Shown: one piece after another, positions 1 through 5,756 of the stretch | Layout of the letters: each line of letters begins with the position of its first letter | Position numbering within the stretch: the first letter of the stretch is position 1 | Assembly (NCBI GenBank): GCA_009927195.1 | Contig: RFNL01000222.1 | Span: 1 to 6,257 of the forward strand | Direction of reading: 5' to 3' | Length of the DNA stretch: 6,257 bases | DNA from: Betaproteobacteria bacterium | GTDB taxonomy: Bacteria > Pseudomonadota > Gammaproteobacteria > Burkholderiales > Burkholderiaceae_C | Translations under genes and position numbers: made by a program | The notes under the pieces: generated by a model | Databases searched by the model: none | Told to the model about the DNA's origin: nothing | What the model saw: the letters and a program-made list of their open reading frames with translations, nothing else

Positions 1-578
1 GGCGTGGCAAAGCAGTTGTCCACCGCCAGCCAGGCGCCTGCACGGCGGGCCACGTCGGCCAATGCCGCAATGTCACAGACCTCGGTCAAGGGGTTGGTGG
101 GGGTTTCGGCAAACAACAAACGGGTGTTGGGCTGGACCGCAGCCTGCCATTGACTGACATCGGTTTGCGAGACAAAGGTGGATTGCACCCCGAACTTCGC
201 AAACTCGCCGCCAATGAGTTTGATGGTTGAACCGAACATGGAATGCGAGCAAATCACATGGTCGCCACTTTTGAGCAAACCCATGCACATCAGCAAGATG
301 GCCCCCATGCCCGAGGCCGTGCCAATGCAAGCTTCGGTGCCCTCCAAAGCCGCCAGGCGTTGTTCCATGCTGGTGACGGTGGGGTTGCCCAGACGGGCAT
401 AGGTGTAGCCCTCTTCTTCACCGGCAAAACGGCGAGCGGCGGTGTCTGCATCGGGCTGTACGTAACCGCTGGTGAGGTACAAGGCCTCTGAGTTTTCACC
501 GTACTGGCTGCGCGCTACAGCGGCGCGCACCGACTGGGTATCGCGGTGCAGGTCTGGCAAGTTGTGAGGATCTTTCAT
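1..578 (-). CDS. metZ: O-succinylhomoserine sulfhydrylase, N-terminal part (cut by window edge)
   Basis: This is a PLP-dependent enzyme of the Cys/Met metabolism (gamma-family) group. It makes homocysteine directly from O-succinylhomoserine and sulfide in the cytoplasm, in methionine synthesis. The reading frame is open from the ATG at 578 to the left edge: 192 whole codons, about half of the usual ~390-400 residues. Visible family motifs are YTYARLGNPTV (58-68), the cofactor-phosphate loop GTASGMGAI (86-94), ETPTNPLTEV (158-167) and VDNCFATP (from 186), whose Asp187 should contact the PLP ring nitrogen. The Schiff-base lysine would lie just beyond the window. The start ATG overlaps the purF stop (ATGA at 575-578), so translation is probably coupled; there is no clear Shine-Dalgarno. 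Cystathionine gamma-synthase or gamma-lyase are close relatives, but the purF-metZ order and the N-terminal ETLYLTSGYV-like segment (EALYLTSGYV, 31-40) favour MetZ. Confidence 0.9.
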   Translation of the reverse strand, partial: MKDPHNLPDLHRDTQSVRAAVARSQYGENSEALYLTSGYVQPDADTAARRFAGEEEGYTYARLGNPTVTSMEQRLAALEGTEACIGTASGMGAILLMCMGLLKSGDHVICSHSMFGSTIKLIGGEFAKFGVQSTFVSQTDVSQWQAAVQPNTRLLFAETPTNPLTEVCDIAALADVARRAGAWLAVDNCFAT

Positions 579-2098
579 GGAGCTTGGGAGGTGGCGGGGT
601 TGGGAAGGGTCAGGCGAGAGCCATCGCCGCCGTTTTCATCTGGGGTGTGGCGCTGGGCGGCCATGCGGGCGATGTCTTGCGCGGTGATATCGCCAGTGAC
701 ATACACACCGTCAAAACACGAGGCATCAAAGCCTTGCACCAGGGACGGGGCGGCGGCGGCTTGGCGCACAGCGGACTTCATGCCCTCGACGTCTTGGTAA
801 ATCAAGGCATCGCATCCGATCATGTCCCTGACCTCCTCCACCGAACGATTGTGTGCCACCAACTCATCGGTCGTGGGCATGTCGATGCCATACACATTGG
901 GGTAACGCACTGGCGGGGCAGCACTGGCCAGGTAAACCCTGCGGGCTCCGGCATCGCGGGCCATTTGAACAATTTCTTGGCTGGTGGTGCCACGCACGAT
1001 TGAGTCATCGACCAACAGCACGTTGCGCCCTTTGAACTCACTGGCGATGGCATTGAGTTTTTGCCGCACCGAGCGCTTGCGCACGGCTTGGCCAGGCATG
1101 ATGAAGGTTCGCCCGACATAGCGGTTTTTCACAAAGCCCTCGCGATAGGGCAGGCCCAGCAAATGGGCCAGTTGCATGGCACTGGGGCGACTTGACTCAG
1201 GAATGGGAATGACCACATCAATCTCATTGGGCGGTACGGTGGAGATGACCCGCTTGGCCAAAGTCTCGCCCAAATTCAAACGCGCTTGGTACACCGAAAT
1301 TCCGTCCAACACCGAATCCGGTCGGGCCAAATACACAAATTCAAAAATGCAAGGGCTCAGCACCGTCGCATCGCTGCAAATCTGGGCATGCACTTGGGTG
1401 TGCATGTCGATGAACACGGCTTCGCCAGGGGCAATATTGCGTTCAAACCGATGGCCTGTGCCCTCCAATGCGACCGATTCACTGGCCAACATGATGGCAC
1501 CTTCGGCACTGCGGCCCATGCACAAGGGCCGAATGCCATACGGATCGCGAAAGGCCAACAAGCCATGGCCAGCGATCATGGCAATCACCGCATACGAACC
1601 ACGGATGCGTTTTTGCACACCGCGTACCGCCTCGAACACCTGTTGCGGCGACAGCGAAAAACCACGCGAAGTGCGCTCGAGTTCGTGCGCCAAAACATTG
1701 AGCAAAACCTCTGAATCGCTCTCTGTGTTGATGTGGCGGTGGTCGGTGTTGAACAACGCCGAATGCAGGGCTGGCGCATTGGTCAGGTTGCCGTTGTGCA
1801 CCAATACCAAACCAAATGGGGCATTGACGTAAAAAGGCTGAGCCTCTTCCTCGCTGTAGGCATTGCCCGCTGTGGGGTAACGCACCTGGCCCAGCCCAAT
1901 GGGACCCGGCAGGGCTCGCATGTTGCGGGTGCGAAACACATCGCGCACCATGCCCTTGGCCTTGTGCATGAAGAATTTGCGGTCCAGTTGGGTGACGATG
2001 CCCGCAGCATCTTGGCCCCGGTGTTGCAGCAACAACAAGGCGTCATAAATCAACTGGTTGACAGCTGCGTTGCTGGCAACGCCGACGATTCCACACAT
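575..2098 (-). CDS. purF: Amidophosphoribosyltransferase (glutamine PRPP amidotransferase)
   Basis: The enzyme catalyses the first committed step of purine synthesis in the cytoplasm: PRPP plus glutamine gives 5-phosphoribosylamine. The product is 507 residues, against 505 for E. coli PurF. It starts MCGIVGV, so Cys2 becomes the N-terminal nucleophile after Met removal, and there is no propeptide as in the Bacillus Fe-S type. The class-II glutaminase domain covers about 2-235, with QHRGQD (25-30) and HNGNLTN (101-107). The phosphoribosyltransferase domain follows, with the PRPP loop VLLVDDSIVRGTTS at 360-373 and APPVRYPNVYGIDMP at 394-408. The frame is open 80 codons further upstream, but that stretch lies inside cvpA and would bury the catalytic Cys, so the ATG at 2098 is the start. 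It shares one base with the cvpA stop (TGATG) and its own stop overlaps the metZ start. Product and start are both secure. Confidence 0.98.
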   Translation of the reverse strand: MCGIVGVASNAAVNQLIYDALLLLQHRGQDAAGIVTQLDRKFFMHKAKGMVRDVFRTRNMRALPGPIGLGQVRYPTAGNAYSEEEAQPFYVNAPFGLVLVHNGNLTNAPALHSALFNTDHRHINTESDSEVLLNVLAHELERTSRGFSLSPQQVFEAVRGVQKRIRGSYAVIAMIAGHGLLAFRDPYGIRPLCMGRSAEGAIMLASESVALEGTGHRFERNIAPGEAVFIDMHTQVHAQICSDATVLSPCIFEFVYLARPDSVLDGISVYQARLNLGETLAKRVISTVPPNEIDVVIPIPESSRPSAMQLAHLLGLPYREGFVKNRYVGRTFIMPGQAVRKRSVRQKLNAIASEFKGRNVLLVDDSIVRGTTSQEIVQMARDAGARRVYLASAAPPVRYPNVYGIDMPTTDELVAHNRSVEEVRDMIGCDALIYQDVEGMKSAVRQAAAAPSLVQGFDASCFDGVYVTGDITAQDIARMAAQRHTPDENGGDGSRLTLPNPATSQAP

Positions 2099-2592
2099 CA
2101 GGGCAGGTACTTTCCAAATTCGATTGGCATCAGCGGCTTGACCCATGCCAGAAAATTCGACAACAGTGGCCCGCTGTGCGAATCGCGCCACCAGTCTGCA
2201 TTTTGCAAGGGCGTCATGGCCAGGGCGGCGGTGGCGGCCAACAACAACAGGCAAGCGCGCAGCAGCCCAAACAAACCGCCCAAAATCCGGTCCAACCAGC
2301 CCAGGCCAACCACATTGATCAAGGCCTTGGCCATCCACATCACCACGGCCACGCCAATCAACGCCATCACCATCACCAACACAAAAGCACTGGCCATGCG
2401 CAAGCCCTGCGCTTCAATGGGCAACCAAGGGCTGATTTGGTCTGCGTGTGTCTGCGCCAGGTAGAAAGCCAGCACCCATCCCAACAAGGACAAGACTTCA
2501 TGGGTGAGGCCGCGCCACATGCCCAAGGCCAGTGACAGGGCCATCGCTCCTCCAACGAGAATGTCCAGGACTTGGATGCTTTCCCAGTTCAC
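2098..2592 (-). CDS. cvpA: CvpA family inner-membrane protein
   Basis: A 164-residue hydrophobic protein with about four predicted membrane segments (roughly 9-27, 31-48, 66-90 and 102-126). It carries the family landmarks: an Asp-led first helix ending GMWRG (24-28) and the conserved GLGWLDRILGGLFGLLRA stretch (96-112 region). In E. coli CvpA was named for colicin V production and sits directly upstream of purF, as here; its molecular role is poorly defined, with envelope homeostasis the usual suggestion. The start is a GTG at 2592 that overlaps the stop of the upstream SPOR gene (GTGA, 2589-2592). The next in-frame ATG (codon 17) would cut away half of the first membrane helix, so GTG is preferred. 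A rare start codon with a 4-base overlap and no strong Shine-Dalgarno suggests translation depends on ribosomes arriving from the upstream gene. Confidence 0.93.
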   Translation of the reverse strand: MNWESIQVLDILVGGAMALSLALGMWRGLTHEVLSLLGWVLAFYLAQTHADQISPWLPIEAQGLRMASAFVLVMVMALIGVAVVMWMAKALINVVGLGWLDRILGGLFGLLRACLLLLAATAALAMTPLQNADWWRDSHSGPLLSNFLAWVKPLMPIEFGKYLP

Positions 2593-3344
2593 AGGCTCAA
2601 GACCGCCGGGGTGAACTCGAGTTGCTTGGCTTTATCGGCCGCTTTGTCCGCCTCTTCACGGCTGGCAAATGGACCCAATCGGACACGGGTTCGTTTCCCC
2701 TCTTTGGTCTCGGCGACATGGGTGTAGGTTTTGAGACCGGCTTTTTCCAATTTGCGGCGCGCTTCGCGGGCCTTGTCGGCATCGGCATAAGCACCGACTT
2801 GAACCACAAAGCGTGCGCTGCCGTCTTTGCCCTCAGCCACCGGGGTCTGGGCAGGCTCCGCCTTGGGACTTTCCGGCTTGACACCCTCCGCATTCACCAC
2901 CTCGGTTTTGGCCGGCTCTGGTTTGGCAGAGGTGCTGGGCGAAGGGTTGGCTGAGAGCGGGAATGTGGGCTGGGCTTTGGCCGCGTTGGTGGCGGCATCC
3001 AACAACTCTTCTTTGGGCCCCAAGCCTTGCTCGGCGGTCAATTTGGGGGGGGTGGCATCGTTTTGGCTGGGCTCCGTGATGGCTGTCACCTGCCCAGGGT
3101 TGTGGCGACCTTTGTTCTTGTCGGGAATTTCAACCGCAATATCCACCGATACGGTGCGTGGCTGGGTGTCGAAAATGAGGGGAAAGCCAATCACCGCGAC
3201 AGTGACCAAGACGGCCGCGCCCAACAAGCGGTGCCGTGCGCGTTGGCGCATTGCTTCGACACTTTCAGCCGCTGCGTTTTCGGCGGCCACTGCCGTTTGC
3301 TGGGCAGAGGGTTGACCGGGCATGCGGAATTTAAAAAATGCCAT
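2589..3344 (-). CDS. SPOR domain-containing inner-membrane protein, DedD-like
   Basis: The 251-residue protein has a short basic cytoplasmic N-terminus with RQRARHR at 33-39 and one membrane helix (about 40-59, ending PLIFDTQPR). A long low-complexity Pro/Ala/Lys/Glu-rich linker (about 75-172) follows, then a C-terminal SPOR domain (about 176-251) with FVVQVGAYAD and VRLGPFASREEADKA. SPOR domains bind glycan strands lacking stem peptides at the division septum, so this is probably a periplasmic-facing cell-division protein equivalent to E. coli DedD, which occupies the same position between folC and cvpA. The ATG at 3344 lies 16 bases after the folC stop. A second ATG at codon 8 is possible, but neither has a good Shine-Dalgarno. 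The stop overlaps the GTG of cvpA. An 8-base G run (3045-3052) in the linker is in frame. Confidence 0.92.
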   Translation of the reverse strand: MAFFKFRMPGQPSAQQTAVAAENAAAESVEAMRQRARHRLLGAAVLVTVAVIGFPLIFDTQPRTVSVDIAVEIPDKNKGRHNPGQVTAITEPSQNDATPPKLTAEQGLGPKEELLDAATNAAKAQPTFPLSANPSPSTSAKPEPAKTEVVNAEGVKPESPKAEPAQTPVAEGKDGSARFVVQVGAYADADKAREARRKLEKAGLKTYTHVAETKEGKRTRVRLGPFASREEADKAADKAKQLEFTPAVLSL

Positions 3345-3629
3345 TGGGTGGTGGGTGGGTTTAGTTGCTCAAATGCGGTGCGTTCAGGTTGGGCAAGCCG
3401 AATTCCATCACGCCACCCACCGTCAAAAACGATCCAAACACAACAATTCTATCAGCGGGGTCTGCTTTTTCTTGCGCAACAGCCATGGCTTGGGCGGGGC
3501 TGTCGTGGCTGAAAACCTGCAATGGGTCCACCCCCAAGAGGCTTTTCAACTGCTGTTCCAAATCTTGGGCTCTGGCCGCTCTGGGGCTGGGCAAATCGCA
3601 CACATGCCAATGGGTGACCAAGGGCAGCA

Positions 3630-3638
3630 TGCGGTCAA
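3630..3638 (-). other. Second apparent frameshift in folC
   Basis: The middle frame reads GCC ATG TTG ACC, and the conserved C-terminal part resumes with CGC ATG CTG CCC (RMLP), again one base early. A lost C (ACC CGC reduced to ACCGC) restores VAMLTRMLPLV. The shift is in the same direction as the first one, so the two do not compensate each other. In the unshifted first frame, a TGA at 3637-3635 ends translation here. Confidence 0.85.
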
Positions 3639-3712
3639 CATGGCGACCAGATCCTTGTCCGCCATGGCGCCAAACACCGCATGGGTTTGCGGGTAGAAGC
3701 CCATGGCATCCA

Positions 3713-3724
3713 GGTTTTGAACAA
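3713..3724 (-). other. First apparent frameshift in folC
   Basis: After GCC ACC TTG TTC the conserved FolC protein continues one base early (-1), as AAC CTG GAT GCC ATG (NLDAM). The break falls at an A4 run on the coding strand (positions 3718-3715). Adding one A (FKNLDAM) or one T (FQNLDAM) restores the frame, so a single-base deletion in a short homopolymer explains it. Confidence 0.85.
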
Positions 3725-4680
3725 GGTGGCCACGGAATGGGGGTTGTGGGCCACATCCAGAACCACCGTGGGCTGACCCGCCAGCGTCTGGAAACGCCCC
3801 GGTAGCTCTACCAGGGCCAAACCATTGCGCACCGATTGCGCGGAGACGGGCAAACGCTGGCGCAAGGCCTCGCACAGGGCCAACACCCCGCTGGCATTGA
3901 GCAATTGATTGGCGCCGCGCAAAGCCGGATAAGCCAACCCATGGTAGCGCCGCTCACGCCCAATCCAATGCCATTGGTGCCGCTCTCCGCTGAAATGAAA
4001 ATCGCGTCCGTGCAGCCACAAGTCCGCGCCGATCTGTTTGGCATGCGCTATCACACTGGCTGGCGGCACGGGATCGCTCACGATCAAAGGCCGCCCAGTC
4101 CTGGCGATGCCCACTTTTTCGCGGCCAATCGACTCGCGGTCGGGGCCCAGCCATTCGGTATGGTCCAGGTCGATGCAGGTGACCACTGCAGCGTCCGCAT
4201 CGATCACATTGACAGCATCCAATCGACCGCCCAAACCCACTTCCAACACCACCACATCCAGCTCCGCTTGGCTCAATAAATCCAAAATGGCCAAGGTGGT
4301 GAACTCAAAATATGTCAGGGCAAGGCCTGTGCGGGCCTGCTCAACCCGCTCGAAGTGAGCCACCAAGCCTGCGCCATCCACGGCCTTGCCATGGATGCGG
4401 CACCGCTCTTCAAAATGAACCAAGTGCGGTGATGTGTACACCCCGGTGCGATAGCCCGACTGGCGGCACACTGCCTCGATCATGGCGCAGGTCGATCCTT
4501 TGCCATTGGTACCCGCCACCGTGATCACCGGACAGGGCCAATGCCAGTCCAACCGCTGGGCCACTTGTTGCACCCGCTCCAAACCCATGTCAATGGTTTG
4601 GGGGTGTAATTTTTCACAATGGGCCAGCCAGTCTTTGAGATTCATGAGGGATGATTGTGAACCAGGCTGAAAAGTACGGC

Positions 4681-5049
4681 ATGATGATGGCCATGCAGAC
4701 ACCCCCCATCACCCTTTTTGGTATTCCCAATTGCAGCAGCGTGAAAAAAGCACGCCAATGGATGGACGAGCACCAAGTCCTCTACCATTTCCACGACTTC
4801 AAAAAAAATGGCCTGGATGAATCCACCTTGGACGATTGGCTGACCCGGGTGGATTGGACAGAGCTGATCAACCGCAAAGGCACGACCTGGCGCGGGTTGA
4901 GCGCTGCCAGTCAAAGCCAGCTGTGTGATGCAGCCTCCGCCAAGCGGTTGATGATCCAGCACCCCAGTTTGGTCAAGCGACCCGTGGTGGTTGCCGGCCA
5001 AAAGGTCCTGGTTGGTGTCAACCCTGCCGGCTGGGCCAGCGTTATTTGA
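4681..5049 (+). CDS. ArsC/Spx-family thiol reductase, YffB type
   Basis: The 122-residue protein has the thioredoxin-like ArsC fold pattern of the YffB subgroup: TLFGIPNCSSVKKARQW (11-27, single active-site Cys18, not the CxxC of Gram-positive Spx), YHFHDFKKNGLD (35-46), WTELINRKGTTWRGL (59-73) and LVKRPVVV (97-104). Relatives are predicted glutathione-dependent thiol reductases; the substrate is unknown. Arsenate reduction is not implied, because no ars genes are nearby. The frame is open from an ATG at 4651, but residues before 4681 do not resemble the family. Starts at 4681, 4684, 4687 or 4693 are all possible and none has a strong Shine-Dalgarno. The gene is divergent from folC with only about 35 bases between the starts, and is followed after 42 bases by the glycine-zipper gene in the same direction. 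An A8 run at 4801-4808 is in frame. Confidence 0.88.
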   Translation: MMMAMQTPPITLFGIPNCSSVKKARQWMDEHQVLYHFHDFKKNGLDESTLDDWLTRVDWTELINRKGTTWRGLSAASQSQLCDAASAKRLMIQHPSLVKRPVVVAGQKVLVGVNPAGWASVI

Positions 5050-5091
5050 ATGATTGCATCCCTTCTAATCAACATTTTTTCGGACACCCGT

Positions 5092-5667
5092 ATGAAACCT
5101 TTCACCTACCTGCCAATTGCCCTGGTGATGGCCAGCGTTGTCGGCAGCACCCAAGCGCAAGAAATCGGTCGCGTCATCTCCTCAACACCCATCATTCAGC
5201 AAGTGGCCGTGCCTCGACAGGTCTGCACCCAAAATCAAGTGGTCACACCTGGTCAGAAATCTGGTGCAGGTGCAGCCATGGGGGCCATCGCGGGCGGGGC
5301 CATTGGCAACAGCGTGGGCCAAGGTTTTGGCAAAGATGCCGCCACCATGCTGGGTTTGATTGGCGGTGCTTTGCTGGGCGACAAGATTGAAGGCACGCCC
5401 GCACCTGAAGTTCGCCATGTGCAAAATTGCAGCAACCAGATGTTTTATGAAAACCGAACCACCGCCTACCACGTGGTTTACGAATATGCGGGCAAGCAAT
5501 ACAGTGTGCAAATGCCGCAAGACCCAGGCCCCTCTGTGCGCTTGCAAGTCACCCCCATGGCCCCTCCACCCGCCACGGTGACCTTGCCGGCGCCCACCTA
5601 CATCTCGCCCCCCCCAGTCAGTACGCCTTTCGGTGCGCCACCACCTGGGTCTGCCCCCCAAAGCTAA
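5092..5667 (+). CDS. Exported glycine-zipper 2TM domain protein
   Basis: The protein is 191 residues. An N-terminal signal peptide (MKPFTYLPIALVMASVVGSTQA, likely cut after Ala22 before QE) has no lipobox cysteine, so it is a secreted or outer-membrane-associated protein, not a classic lipoprotein. A glycine-zipper 2TM segment (about 57-97) shows repeated small-residue spacing (GAGAAMGAIAGGAIGNSVG, then GLIGGALLGDKIEG). A following domain (about 110-157) has YHVVYEYAGKQYSVQMPQDPG, a pattern seen in many betaproteobacterial zipper proteins. The tail from 156 is Pro-rich. Two cysteines (45 and 113) flank the zipper and could form a disulfide. Related proteins (SlyB/Rcp-like) are linked to envelope integrity; no specific function is known. 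The frame opens at 5050, directly after the upstream stop, but only the 5092 start gives a proper signal peptide. A terminator follows the stop by 9 bases. Confidence 0.87.
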   Translation: MKPFTYLPIALVMASVVGSTQAQEIGRVISSTPIIQQVAVPRQVCTQNQVVTPGQKSGAGAAMGAIAGGAIGNSVGQGFGKDAATMLGLIGGALLGDKIEGTPAPEVRHVQNCSNQMFYENRTTAYHVVYEYAGKQYSVQMPQDPGPSVRLQVTPMAPPPATVTLPAPTYISPPPVSTPFGAPPPGSAPQS

Positions 5668-5676
5668 ATCTTCTTC

Positions 5677-5699
5677 AGGCCGCTGCAAGCGGCCTTTTT
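5677..5699 (+). terminator. Rho-independent terminator after the glycine-zipper gene
   Basis: A perfect 7-base-pair stem AGGCCGC / GCGGCCT with a 5-base loop (TGCAA) runs directly into a T run (5695-5699). It lies 9 bases after the stop codon at 5667 and separates the thiol-reductase/glycine-zipper pair from argG. Confidence 0.9.
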
Positions 5700-5721
5700 C
5701 ATGCCCCTGCGACTGGCATGA
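5699..5721. repeat. Perfect inverted repeat upstream of argG (possible operator)
   Basis: TCATGCC (5699-5705) and GGCATGA (5715-5721) are perfect reverse complements separated by 9 bases. The element begins at the last base of the terminator T run and ends 2 bases before the possible -10 box, so it would cover the -35 region. It could be a binding site for a dimeric regulator or a chance palindrome. It does not look like a classical ARG box as I know it. Confidence 0.45.
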
Positions 5722-5723
5722 CC

Positions 5724-5729
5724 TAAAAT
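5724..5729 (+). promoter_or_regulatory. argG: Possible -10 box of the argG promoter
   Basis: TAAAAT lies 27 bases before the argG ATG and downstream of the terminator, where a new promoter is expected. No convincing -35 hexamer sits at 16-18 bases upstream; the inverted repeat occupies that space, which would fit an activator- or repressor-controlled promoter. Weak evidence based on one hexamer and position. Confidence 0.35.
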
Positions 5730-5756
5730 CACCGCTTTGCTTTTTCAAGCCCCATC

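Larger units (their letters stand above)
3361..4645 (-). pseudogene. folC: Folylpolyglutamate/dihydrofolate synthase, split by two apparent frameshifts
   Basis: FolC adds glutamate to dihydropteroate (dihydrofolate synthase) and to reduced folates (folylpolyglutamate synthase) in the cytoplasm. From the ATG at 4645 the first 309 residues are in one frame: P-loop VAGTNGKGST (43-52), YTSPHL (70-75), LEVGLGGRLDAVN (134-146), DLDHTEWLG (159-167), the REKVGI lysine (177, carbamylated in the family), PGRF and DVAHNPH (297-303). The protein then continues in a second frame (NLDAMGFYPQTHAVFG to VAMLT, 3716-3633) and a third (RMLPLVTHWHVCDLP to HLSN, 3633-3364, stop TAA 3361). Restoring one base at each junction gives 428 residues, normal for the family (E. 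coli 422). As written, translation would stop at 3635 after 336 residues and lose most of the C-terminal ligase domain. This is an essential function in most bacteria, so sequencing error or very recent decay are the two options. The start has no clear Shine-Dalgarno. Confidence 0.9.

Noticed and set aside
2099..2338. 80-residue N-terminal extension of PurF
   Set aside because: The frame is open, but this stretch is the cvpA coding region, and PurF must begin Met-Cys for its catalytic Cys to be N-terminal.
1176..2464. Long open frames on the plus strand (218 residues at 1176-1832, 243 residues at 1733-2464) opposite purF and cvpA
   Set aside because: They lie wholly antisense to well-recognised genes, their translations show no recognisable family, and His/Gln/Arg-rich composition is typical of shadow frames in high-GC DNA.
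3630..3724. Programmed ribosomal frameshifting in folC
   Set aside because: Two successive -1 shifts would be needed, no proper slippery heptamer is visible at either site, and I know of no FolC family precedent. Base loss or sequencing error is simpler.
4651..4680. Upstream ATG (4651) as start of the thiol-reductase gene
   Set aside because: The extra residues have no counterpart in the family, and this start would leave only 5 bases to the folC start codon. It is not strictly excluded.
5050..5091. Upstream ATG (5050) as start of the glycine-zipper gene
   Set aside because: It would put 14 residues ahead of a well-formed signal peptide that begins MKPFTYLP at 5092.
5182..5748. 188-residue minus-strand open frame
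   Set aside because: It is antisense to the glycine-zipper gene and runs through the terminator hairpin. Its Gly/Arg/His-rich translation matches nothing I recognise.
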